From Streptomyces sp. NRRL S-646 (GTDB lineage Bacteria > Actinomycetota > Actinomycetes > Streptomycetales > Streptomycetaceae): a DNA stretch of 64,000 bases. Of the stretch, positions 18,177-27,300 are shown piece by piece. Numbering within the stretch: the first letter of the stretch is position 1; every line of letters starts with the position of its first letter. Location: contig NZ_JODC01000020.1 in NCBI RefSeq assembly GCF_000720765.1, positions 1 to 64,000 of the forward strand, given 5' to 3'. The translations under genes were made by a program, and so were the position numbers. The notes below the pieces were generated by a model, which searched no databases, was not told where the DNA came from, and saw only the letters and a program-made list of their open reading frames with translations.

Positions 18177-19624
18177 GCGCGGGCCACTCCGAGTCGGTGA
18201 GCGGTGTACCGGCGGATCGGAGTGGCACGAACGCGCAGGGAGCAGAAACGGCAGTGGCAGTTCAGCAGACGGCGGGTTCGGACCCGTACTTCCCGGAACA
18301 CGGTGACCCCCGTTACCGGGTGCACCGGTACGAGCTCACGCTGGACTACCGCCCGGGCCCGAACCGCCTTGCGGGCGCGGCCCGGATCAACGCCATCGCG
18401 GGCCGGTCGCCACTGACCGAATTCACCCTCAACCTCTCCGAGTTCAAGATCGGCCGGGTCCGGGTCGACGGCCGCCAGCCGCACTACACGCACCGCGGCG
18501 GCCGCCTGCGCATCCGCCCGGCCAAGCCGGTCCGGGCCGGAGCCGCGTTCACCGTCGAGGTCCACTGGTCGGGCAACCCCAAGCCGGTCCCCAGCCCCTG
18601 GGGCGGGCTCGGCTGGGAGGAGCTGGAGGACGGGGCGCTGGTGGCGAGCCAGCCGATCGGGGCGCCGTCCTGGTACCCGTGCAACGACCGGCCCGCCGAC
18701 AAGGCCGCCTACCAGATCTCGATCACCACGCCGTCCGCGTACGCGGTGGTGGCGGGCGGCCGACTGCTGACCCGTACGACCAAGGCGTCCACGACGACCT
18801 GGGTGTACGAGCAGCCGGCGCCCACGTCGAGCTATCTGGTGGGGCTGGCGATCGGCAAGTACCAGACGGTGCTGCTCGGCGACCCGGGGCCGGGCGGAGT
18901 GCCGCAGCACGGACACATCCCGGCGCATCTGCTGCCCGAGTTCTCACGGGACTTCGCGCGGCAGCCCCAGATGATGGACCTGTTCCAGGAGCTGTTCGGG
19001 CCGTACCCGTTCGACGAGTACGCGGTCGTGGTGACCGACGAGGAACTCGATGTCCCCGTCGAGGCACAGGGGTTGTCGCTGTTCGGCGCCAACCACGTGG
19101 ACGGGGCGCGGGGTTCGGAGCGGCTGGTCGCGCACGAGCTGGCGCACCAGTGGTTCGGCAACAGCGTGTCCATCGCCGACTGGCGGCACATATGGCTGAA
19201 CGAGGGCCTCGCCAAGTACTCCGAGTGGCTGTGGTCGGAGCGCTCGGGCGGGCGCAGCGCTCAGCAACTCGCCGCCGCCGCACACCGGTTGCTGTCCTCA
19301 CAGCCGCAGGATCTCCGGCTGGCCGACCCCGGCCGCAAGTCGATGTTCGACGACCGGCTCTACGAGCGCGGCGGCCTGACCGTGCACGCGGTGCGCTGCG
19401 CGATGGGCGACGTGGCCTTCTTCCGGATGCTGCGCGGCTGGACGGGGCTGCACCGGGGCGGGGCGGTGACGACCGCGACGTTCACGGCCCATGTCAACCG
19501 GTTCGCGGACGAGCCGTTGGACGACCTGTTCGCCGCCTGGGTGTACGGCTCGGCGCTGCCGCCCCTGCCCACGCAGATCCCGGCGCGTCCGGCACACCCG
19601 CCCACCAACGCCGAGTCGGCGTAG
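18164..19624 (+). CDS. M1 family zinc aminopeptidase
   Basis: A 486-residue M1 peptidase. The zinc motif is HELAHQW (His324, Glu325, His328) with the third ligand Glu347 in NEGLAKY, a perfect HExxHx18E. The exopeptidase loop reads VEAQGLS where most members have GAMEN-like sequences. The family's ERAP-like C-terminal helical domain is absent, so this is a short M1 of the actinobacterial type. There is no signal peptide. The ATG at 18164 lies inside the last codons of the NRPS gene; a GTG at 18254 (upstream GGAG) is an alternative start. Co-transcription with the PosA-type NRPS suggests it could trim or degrade the peptide product, but it may be an independent housekeeping enzyme. The downstream amidase gene converges 18 bp away. 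Confidence 0.9.
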   Translation: MASLSAGHSESVSGVPADRSGTNAQGAETAVAVQQTAGSDPYFPEHGDPRYRVHRYELTLDYRPGPNRLAGAARINAIAGRSPLTEFTLNLSEFKIGRVRVDGRQPHYTHRGGRLRIRPAKPVRAGAAFTVEVHWSGNPKPVPSPWGGLGWEELEDGALVASQPIGAPSWYPCNDRPADKAAYQISITTPSAYAVVAGGRLLTRTTKASTTTWVYEQPAPTSSYLVGLAIGKYQTVLLGDPGPGGVPQHGHIPAHLLPEFSRDFARQPQMMDLFQELFGPYPFDEYAVVVTDEELDVPVEAQGLSLFGANHVDGARGSERLVAHELAHQWFGNSVSIADWRHIWLNEGLAKYSEWLWSERSGGRSAQQLAAAAHRLLSSQPQDLRLADPGRKSMFDDRLYERGGLTVHAVRCAMGDVAFFRMLRGWTGLHRGGAVTTATFTAHVNRFADEPLDDLFAAWVYGSALPPLPTQIPARPAHPPTNAESA

Positions 19625-19642
19625 GCGGGCGGGTCACCGAAG

Positions 19643-20536
19643 TCAGGTTGCCGGCACCTTCAGCTTGTCCCAGCTGACCTTGCCCGGAATGCCGTCCGCG
19701 TCCCTGCCCTTGAAGCCGAGCTTGCGCTGCCAGGCCCGGTAGGACTCGCGGTCGGCGTCGGTCCACTCGGGGCTCGGCCCCTCCTCGTAGTGACCGCAGC
19801 CCTCGGCGACCAGGCGCCTGCCCATGGCCGTGATCACCGGGGACTTCTGTCCGTCGTGGAAGAAGCCGGCGCCCGGGAAGGGTGCGTGCGACGGCTTGGA
19901 CGGGGTGGGCTTCGGGTCGGGCTCAGTGCCGCCCCCGCCGCCCTGGCCGGCCAGTCGCTCGGCGATCCGCCTGCGCATGCCGTCCATGGTGAAGCCGCGC
20001 GGGTCCACCTTGCCCGGCTGCCACTCCTTGTGGCCGATGACCGACGCGGCGCTCCAGCCGTGGTGGCGGCAGATCGCGGCGGACACCTTCTCGATGGCCT
20101 CCTTCTGGGCCTCGGGCCAAGGGTCCCTGCCGTCGCCGAGGTTGATGCACTCGAAGCCGTAGAAGTGCCGGTTGCCGTCGGTGTCCGCCTCGTTGTCGTG
20201 CGGCAGTCTCGACTCGTTGACGACGGCGCGCAGCACGTCGTGGTCGCCGAGGCCTGCGTGGTTGGCGCGGCCGTTGCCGACGAGGTGGACATGGCCCTGC
20301 TTGTCGATGACGCCGTGACAGAGGGGACCGGGCAGGGCGGGGTAGCCGTCGTAGCAGATGTTCACGGAGTGGTCGGTGCCCGAGGTGACGGTGTGGTGGA
20401 TCATCACGCCGTTGACCGGGCCCCAGGGGCCCTTCGTGTTGCGGTTGTGGGTGCGCCAGTTGCGCACCTCGATCACCGTGACGCCTTCGGCGCGCAGGAT
20501 CTCGACCAGCTTGGACGCGCTCATGGGTGTGGCCAT
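19643..20536 (-). CDS. N-acetylmuramoyl-L-alanine amidase (Amidase_2) with C-terminal peptidoglycan-binding domain
   Basis: A 297-residue amidase. Zinc-ligand and catalytic motifs are GVMIHHTV (~45), NGRANHAGLG (~88) and GHKEWQPGKVDP (~160), in the order of the T7-lysozyme/PGRP fold. A Pro-Gly-Ser linker (~190-215) leads to a C-terminal domain ending YRAWQRKLGFKG...GIPGKVSWDKL, a peptidoglycan-binding fold. There is no signal peptide or TM helix, so the protein stays in the cytoplasm unless released by other means, like a phage endolysin. The ATG at 20536 shares a base with the stop of the DUF6519 gene (TGATG). It is therefore the last cistron of the contractile injection operon. It could be cargo or a lysis enzyme for particle release. 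Confidence 0.9.
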   Translation of the reverse strand: MATPMSASKLVEILRAEGVTVIEVRNWRTHNRNTKGPWGPVNGVMIHHTVTSGTDHSVNICYDGYPALPGPLCHGVIDKQGHVHLVGNGRANHAGLGDHDVLRAVVNESRLPHDNEADTDGNRHFYGFECINLGDGRDPWPEAQKEAIEKVSAAICRHHGWSAASVIGHKEWQPGKVDPRGFTMDGMRRRIAERLAGQGGGGGTEPDPKPTPSKPSHAPFPGAGFFHDGQKSPVITAMGRRLVAEGCGHYEEGPSPEWTDADRESYRAWQRKLGFKGRDADGIPGKVSWDKLKVPAT

Positions 20537-22089
20537 CACTCGTCTCCGTCCACGGCTGCCTCCGCTTCCGCGGTGGTCTGCGACCTCCCGTGCGAGGGGT
20601 CCTCGGCCGCCAGTTCCTCACGGCGTGCCTGTGCCTCCGCGGCGAGCGCCGCCTCGTCCGCGGCGGGCATGCTGCTGGCCAGCGGGCGGAAGCCGAGGCG
20701 CAGGTCGACGGCGCCCTCCTCGCCCTTGACGAGGGCGAGCGGGGCGAGGTGGCGGGTGATGCCGGCGGGTCGCTGCAACAGCGGGCGGCGCGCCGGGTCG
20801 GTCGGCCACTCGACGCTGCCGGTGGCGGTGCGCGCGGGGATCAGCCAGTGGTCGCCGGTGCGGTAGCCGCCGCCCTTGGCGAAGTACACCTCGACGCCGT
20901 CCTCCAGGGGCAGCCACTCGCCCTCGGTCAGCGGCACCGCGCCGCCCTTCAGGGAGGTGGAACGCCCCTTGCGGCGGGCCCCCTCCTGGTGGTCCCAGCG
21001 GCGCAGGAACGGGTTCAGCTCGGGCCGCCGTCCTACACCCGGCTCGGGCTCGGCGGACAGCCGGACCCGGCGGCCGGGCAGGTCCAGTTCCTCGACTCGC
21101 AGCAGGGGCAGGGCCTCCAGGCGCGAGGAATACGCCGTATCGGTGAACTCGACGAAGTCGCCGACGTCCAGGTCCAGCTTGTCGTCGTGGCCGAGGGATG
21201 CCAACTGCACCCACGTGCCGTCGAGTTCGTCGACCGGGAAGACGACGGAACCGTTCTCCCGGGACCACTTGAAGGTGGCGTCCTTCGCCTCGCCGCCCGT
21301 GTGCACCTCGACGCGGTAGAGCTGGTTCTCCGTTCCGCGGTAGCGGGCGTCGGGCCTGACCAGGCACGGGTCCTCGTCGGCGTGGTCGGGCCGCTCGCTG
21401 CGGGCGGCCAGGCGGCCCGAGGACAGGGACTGCTTCTGCGCCCACTTGTCGAAGGCCGCGCGGACGACGTCCTTCGACAGGTCGGTGTTCTCGATCGCCA
21501 GCTCGGCGAGGGAGAGCGGCAGTACCTGCCAGACCACCTTCACCCGGGCCGCGGTGTCCGGCATCGCGGCACCCAGGGCGACCTCGCGCAGCGCAGGGTC
21601 CTCGGCCGCGTTCACCGACCGCTCCCACACGTTCAGGTAGACCACGAACGGCACCTGCGCGGGCGAGGGCAGCCGGTCGCGCTCCGGGTCGCGGAAGGCG
21701 TCGGGCTGGTCCCAGTACGTCCAGTACGGCGGCGGGGCCGGCGTGTCCTCGTCCCCCTCCTCGTCGGGTACGGGCTCACCGGGCGCCGGGCGGGTCGCGT
21801 CGACCAGGATGCCGTCGACGTAGTAGTGGCCGCCCTGGATGTGGAGGGTGTCGATGTCGAGCTTGCCGCCCACGTAATCGATGCGGAAGCCCGCGATGTC
21901 CCGGCCCGCCGCGTCGCGCGGCCCGCCGTAGCGGCCGATCAGGTCGGCGGCGAGGGTGCGGGCCTGGTGGAGCTGGATCGCGGTCTGCTCGTTGGCGTCG
22001 GCGTCGAGCTGGACGCGGCCCTGCTGGGCGACGACCGCGGAGTAGTGCCGCTCCGGCCGGAAGGTGAGACGGGAGAGATCAGCGTGCAT
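20536..22089 (-). CDS. DUF6519-family contractile injection system protein
   Basis: A 517-residue protein whose N-terminus reads DLSRLTFRPERHYSAVV followed by QQGRVQLDADANEQ, the signature of the DUF6519 proteins seen in CIS loci. The middle carries YVDGILVDATRP and PFVVYLNVWER; a LYRVEVHTGG and KWSRENGSVVFPV part resembles beta-rich baseplate/fibre domains. The C-terminus is an acidic, disordered tail. In related systems it is predicted to be part of the particle's distal end; here it may replace a classical tail fibre. It begins 54 nt after the gpI-like gene and overlaps the amidase start by one base. Confidence 0.8.
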   Translation of the reverse strand: MHADLSRLTFRPERHYSAVVAQQGRVQLDADANEQTAIQLHQARTLAADLIGRYGGPRDAAGRDIAGFRIDYVGGKLDIDTLHIQGGHYYVDGILVDATRPAPGEPVPDEEGDEDTPAPPPYWTYWDQPDAFRDPERDRLPSPAQVPFVVYLNVWERSVNAAEDPALREVALGAAMPDTAARVKVVWQVLPLSLAELAIENTDLSKDVVRAAFDKWAQKQSLSSGRLAARSERPDHADEDPCLVRPDARYRGTENQLYRVEVHTGGEAKDATFKWSRENGSVVFPVDELDGTWVQLASLGHDDKLDLDVGDFVEFTDTAYSSRLEALPLLRVEELDLPGRRVRLSAEPEPGVGRRPELNPFLRRWDHQEGARRKGRSTSLKGGAVPLTEGEWLPLEDGVEVYFAKGGGYRTGDHWLIPARTATGSVEWPTDPARRPLLQRPAGITRHLAPLALVKGEEGAVDLRLGFRPLASSMPAADEAALAAEAQARREELAAEDPSHGRSQTTAEAEAAVDGDE

Positions 22090-22143
22090 GAAGGGGGTCC
22101 CCCTGGTTCAGGATTCTGCGGGTGGGTCGTACGGCGGCACTGC

Positions 22144-24306
22144 TCAGGTCACGAAGAAGATCCCGGCGTCCGCGCCCGCGGGCGTGTACTCCGCGAGCCG
22201 TGCCCGCAGACCGTCCTCGCGCTGCGGCCGGTACAGGTCGTGGAAGGCGCCCATCTCGGCACCGTCGTCCGCGCCGCGCCGGATCTCCTCGGGGCATCGG
22301 TCGGCCAACTGCCCGTACCAGGGCGTCCCGTAGCGGATCGAGGCGAACAACGGCCGTACGCCCGGGGTGAGGTCGGGCTGGCAGCGGTGCCGTCGGGGAG
22401 TGCGCGAGCCGGCGGGGACGTACGAGTGGCGCAGGCAGCCGATGCCTCGCCGGGCCACGTGGAGCCTGCCGGTGAAGACCGAGTTCTCGGCGAACTCCAC
22501 CGCATGGGTGTGGACTTCGCCGATGACGGTCGTGCGGTGCACGTGCAGCACGGCGTGGGCGTGGCGGCAGTCCGGGGCGGACAGGGCCTCGCGGTCGTGT
22601 CCGGTGGCGTCCAGGATGCTGTCGCGGAGGTGGATGTCGAGGGGGTCCTCGCCGACCTCGTCGCCGATGACCTCGATGGTGCCGAGGATGCTGTGCTCGA
22701 TCTGCAGGCAGGCCGTGGTGCGGTCCAGGACGATGCTGGGCTCCTCGGGCGAGTGCGGCTCGCACTCGGGCTCCAGGGACCAGCCGGGTACGAGGGTGCT
22801 GTGCCGTACGACGACGGCACCCATCGGGCCGGTGACGTTGATGCCGCGCCCGGCGACCAGCAGCCCGTCGAGGACGATCCGGGGCCGCTCATGCGGAGCG
22901 CAATCGTCCTCCACGGCCCGGATGTTGAGGGCGTCGGGCCGGTTGCTGTACCAGTCGAGCAGCCGGATCACCGGCCGGGTGCCCTCGGCCGCGCGCAGCT
23001 CCAGCCGGTCGCCCGGGTCGAGGTCGAAGTCCAGCTGCTCCTGGTAGGCGCCGCTGTGCGTGATCTCGATGATGCCGTCGGGGCCGGCGTCGCCGGCCCG
23101 GCGGTCGTGCTGCCAGGCCCGGTAGGCGTCCATGATCTGGCGGTACGGCTGCCCCGGGCCGACCCGGTAGAAGGTCGCATCCGGCCGGTCCACGCGGTCG
23201 GGCCGCTCGTACTCGCCGCCGCCCATGTCGGCGCCGTACGCGTAGTGGTGGTCCACCCACACGCCCTGCCGGGGCGCCGACCGCGACCCGAACGCGATCC
23301 GCCCGAGCTCCGGGTCGACGGCGATCTGCCCGCGCTTCGGCCGGTAACGCCAGTCGGACAGGTCCGCGACCACGATGTCGGACGGCGGTACGGGCTTGTC
23401 CTCGCCGTCGCGCCGGATGACGAAGCTCTTGCCGGGGCCGTAGTAGTCCAGCAGCCGGTCGTGGAGCAGACGGCGGGTGATGAAGGCCGGGACGTTGTCG
23501 ACGGTGGCGATGTGCGTGGGAGACGGCTCCGGGACCGGTTTGGTGACCAAGGGGCTGTCGTTGCCCAGGATCGAGAAGGTGTACAGGCTGCGGGCGCGGT
23601 CGATGCAGTACGCCGGGGAGGACGTCAACGGGTACGCCTTGAGCCGCCAGACGAAGAGGGCGACTCCGGCCGGGCTCCAACCGCCCTGCCTGCGAGAGGA
23701 GTTGGCGCGGCGGACGTCGACCGTGCGGGCCGCGGTGTCGAAGGGACCGCCCTGGAGCGCGAGGGCCGAGCCGTCCCGGAGGTCGAGGAGGCGCCCGCGG
23801 CCGGTGTCCCGGTACAGCTTCACCGACTGGTTGTGGGCGACGAGCCGCGACAGCTCGACGGCGCGGGCGGGATAGCCGGCGACCTGCTCGGAGATCTCCT
23901 CCAGCAGGTGCAGCGTGCCCTTGCGGCGCCGGTTGGCGACCGTGGCCGCCACGTCCGCGCGCGGCGCGATGGCCTCGGCGAGCGCGGCACGTCCGCCCTC
24001 GTGCAGACCGGTGGTGAGCACGCGCTCGTAGCCCGGCAGGGTTCGGTAACCGACGAGATCGCCGAGGTAGGGCAGCACCCAGGGAGCCGCCGTCTCCACG
24101 AACAGGTCCTCGTAGCCCTGTTCCACGCCGTCGCGGACCCGGTCGAGCTGCTCGGCGATCACCGCGAGGAGGGCGCGCAGCGGCTCACCCTCCTCGGCGT
24201 CGCGCAGGAGGTGCCAGCGGGGCAGCAGGGCGGCGAGGCCGTCGGGCTCGCGAGAGGCCGCCGGGGCGACCGTGTCGAACTGGACGTCCGTCGAATGCGC
24301 GGCCAT
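22144..24306 (-). CDS. Tail protein I-like domain fused to beta-helix, CIS baseplate periphery
   Basis: A 720-residue protein. Residues ~20-90 (LLPRWHLLRDAEEGEPLRAL, ...YLGDLVGYRTLPG) match the helical start of P2 gpI/Afp12-type wedge proteins. The middle, ~360-660, has repeating turns such as GLLVAGRGINVTG, DSILDATGHD and VHRTTVIGEV, typical of a right-handed parallel beta-helix. The C-terminus is a short globular tail with FFVT at the end. ATG 24306 overlaps the preceding stop by one base (TGATG). It sits between baseplate J and DUF6519 genes, as expected for a wedge or fibre-mount component. The beta-helix could give receptor or carbohydrate contact; this is inference. Confidence 0.75.
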   Translation of the reverse strand: MAAHSTDVQFDTVAPAASREPDGLAALLPRWHLLRDAEEGEPLRALLAVIAEQLDRVRDGVEQGYEDLFVETAAPWVLPYLGDLVGYRTLPGYERVLTTGLHEGGRAALAEAIAPRADVAATVANRRRKGTLHLLEEISEQVAGYPARAVELSRLVAHNQSVKLYRDTGRGRLLDLRDGSALALQGGPFDTAARTVDVRRANSSRRQGGWSPAGVALFVWRLKAYPLTSSPAYCIDRARSLYTFSILGNDSPLVTKPVPEPSPTHIATVDNVPAFITRRLLHDRLLDYYGPGKSFVIRRDGEDKPVPPSDIVVADLSDWRYRPKRGQIAVDPELGRIAFGSRSAPRQGVWVDHHYAYGADMGGGEYERPDRVDRPDATFYRVGPGQPYRQIMDAYRAWQHDRRAGDAGPDGIIEITHSGAYQEQLDFDLDPGDRLELRAAEGTRPVIRLLDWYSNRPDALNIRAVEDDCAPHERPRIVLDGLLVAGRGINVTGPMGAVVVRHSTLVPGWSLEPECEPHSPEEPSIVLDRTTACLQIEHSILGTIEVIGDEVGEDPLDIHLRDSILDATGHDREALSAPDCRHAHAVLHVHRTTVIGEVHTHAVEFAENSVFTGRLHVARRGIGCLRHSYVPAGSRTPRRHRCQPDLTPGVRPLFASIRYGTPWYGQLADRCPEEIRRGADDGAEMGAFHDLYRPQREDGLRARLAEYTPAGADAGIFFVT

Positions 24307-27300
24307 CACTTGACCTCCGTGAGGATGAGGGTGTCCGCGGCCCGCGGGGACAACAGGGCCAGCTGGGCGGGGCGGATGCCGCGGAAGACGAATACCGACC
24401 GGCCCTTCTTCAGGCGCTGTGTGTCGGTGATGTCGGGGTTGAGACGCAGGAGTTCGGCGAGCGGGATGCCGTAGTGGTGGCAGACGGACGACAGGGTCTC
24501 GCCGTGCGTGTCACGGACGGTGTGGATCTTCTCGTCGTACGACGCCGGGTGCGCGGGCACGCTCGAACGGGGTGCACCGGGGTCCTTGAGCAGCGCGGCG
24601 AGTTCCTTGGGGGTGATGGAGGCGGGGACGCCGGTGAAGACGTCGACATCCACATAGTCGACGCCGGGCACGGTGTGGGCCGTGGCAAGGAGGTCGGAGA
24701 GCCGGGCGGGCTGCCCCAACTCCCTTCCCTCGTAACCGAGTCGACGCAGCAGTGCCGCCCGCAGCCGCGGCTCGACGTACTCCCACGCGTAGTCCGGGGC
24801 CACCTTCACCTTGGCCGCGACGAGCAGGAGCACCAGTTCGCGCACGTCCACGCGGACGGTGAGGTTGCCGTCGCCGTACTCGGTGAGCGCCCCGCGCAGG
24901 GCGCGCAGGGTGTCCGAGTCGCCGTCGAGCGGCACGTCGTCCGTACCCGCGACGGTCACGTGCAGCACGCGCCGCCGCCCGTCGAAGAGTTCGCGCGCGG
25001 CGGCCCGGCCGATGCCGGCCCGGGAGCGGGCGAAGTCCTCGTAGTCGGCCGGGGAGACGAGCCGGTCGAGGGCGGAGACGGCGAGGGGGATCGTACGGCG
25101 GGTCAGGCCGGGTCCGTCGGCGTCCGCGCCGCCCGTCGCCGGGCGGGGGTTGGTGACCGCGGTGACGCCGAGCGGGCGGGTGAGGGGCTGGGTGATCCGG
25201 TCCGCCGGGACATTCGCCGCCTTGCCGGTGCCGAAGCGGTAGCGGGCGTGGACGTTCTCGTGGCCGCTGGGCAGGCGGGCACCGTGCACGCCGTCGCCGA
25301 AGGTGACCGTCGTACGGCCGTCGGAGGCGGTGCCGGTGATGTAGACCCGGTCGCGAGGGCCGCGTCCGGCCAGGCTGTCCACTTCGTGCCATAGGACGCC
25401 GTCGACCCGGACCTCCAGGACCGGGGTGGCGCCGAGGGGGTTGTCGTCGGCGAGCCAGGTCAGCGGGGACTGCCAGAGCGCGAACGTCTGGCCCACGCGG
25501 TCCGAGTCACCGCTGCCGATGGCCTCCTCCCGGCTCTCACCATGGGTGGCCTCGACCACGTTGCCCAGGATGCGGACCGTCTCACGGCGGTAGCGGTGGG
25601 CGAGGTGGGTGGTCAGGGTCAGACGGGTGTGGACGCGGTCGCCGGGCAGCTGCGGGTCCACGGCCGGATCGGCGGCGGCGATCGCGACGACCTCGGTGGC
25701 GGTCACCCCGGTCGTCCCGGGAATGTCGCTGCGCTGACCGCTGACGACGAGCAGACGCCCGGGACGCAGTCCGTCGTACAGCTCGGCGAGTTCGATCTCG
25801 TTGCCGTGCACGTCCTCGCCGAGCGGTTCGTCCGCCAGGCGCAGCGGCTCGCCCCCCGCGTACACGGTGGTGTCGCGGATGTGCGACAGCAGCACGTCGA
25901 ACTCGTCCAGCCACGGGTCGGCGAGGGTGAGTTCGGTGCCGCGGCCGGTGATGCCGTAGTTGGAGTACGCGGCCGTACGCGCCGCCACGACCTGGGTGGT
26001 GACGAAGGCGAGCTTGGCGTCCCCGGGAATGCCGTCCTGAGCGCCCTTGGCGGGACGCCGGATGGCAACCCAGCTGCCTACGGTGATGCTCGTGTGCACG
26101 CTGTCGAGCTGCAGCACACGGCGGTTGACCGGCGCCGGCTTGCTGGCGATGACGACCTCGACGTTCGGCTCGGCGCTGCCCACCGTGTAACGCAGGCTCA
26201 CCTCGTACTCACCGTGGGTGAACTGGACGGGGTTGCCGGGCCGCAAGGGTACGTCCTGCGCCGTCCCGTTGGTGATGCCGACATGGACCAGGCCGTCGTC
26301 ACCAGGCCGGGACACCGTCAGGGTGCGCTCGGGGAGACCGTCGCGGAGGTGGATGCTGACGGCGGGCTCCTGGCCGGAGCCGCTGGAGAGGTCGACGTGC
26401 CCGGGGCCGAGCCCGAAGTTGACCTGCTGAGCGAGCGGCAGCGTCACGGCCCGCTGATCGGAGCTGTTCCCCTCGACATACTGGAACTCCGCCCGGACCG
26501 GGGCCTTGCCCGCGGTGTCGTAGACGACGCGCATCCCGGTCAGCACAGCCCCCGTGAGCGGCCAGTCGGCACTCCGGATGACCCGCCCCTGGTCGTCCTG
26601 AACGGGCTTGAGCGGGGCGGTGGAACCGAAGGGGGCTGCGGTGACGCGCATGGCGAGCAGGGCGCGCAGAAGCTGGGGGGTGCCGGGGGCGGCAGCTTTG
26701 CGCCAGGCCGGGTAGAGGCTGCCGAGTCCGGGATTGAGGGCGCGTAGGAGGCGAGCGGTGTCCGTGCCGGGGAGCTGGGCGCCGGGTCCGGTGGGCGAGG
26801 TGGTGGCCTGCGCCCGCAGAGCCGGCAGGACAGTCGCCAGGGCATGAAAGGCGGCGGCGCGCGAAGTTTCTTTTAGGGGCGCGGGGCTGTGTTGAACTTG
26901 CGGCTTCCGCCGCGTGGGCGCGACCAACCCCAACGGCGCCGCAGACGCACGAAAACCCTTCTCGGCACCCCCTTCGGCACTCTGCGAAGGAGCCAACTCC
27001 AGAGCCCGCTCGGCAAGTTCGGCCAACACGGCCTGCAACTGCTCGAACCATGCCGAAACCTCGTCCCACGGTTCGGCCAACACCTGCGCCTCACCGAGCC
27101 GTGCGACGGGCTCCGCGAGCACCGCAGCGAGGCTCTCCGGGGTTTTCACCCCGTCCAAAGCCGCCCGCAGCGGCGCAAGGACCTGATCATCGAAGTCCTC
27201 GATGAGGCGGCTGACAGGCCGAGGATTCGGCACCTCGGGCGTCGGCGGCTCATCCCCCGGCTCGCCGGGAGCGGAGGGCAGGGCGGTCCACCGCCGCACC

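Noticed and set aside
20527..24474. 1315-codon plus-strand frame opposite CIS genes
   Set aside because: Val/Gly/Arg-rich shadow frame; the minus strand has DUF6519, gpI-like and amidase proteins.
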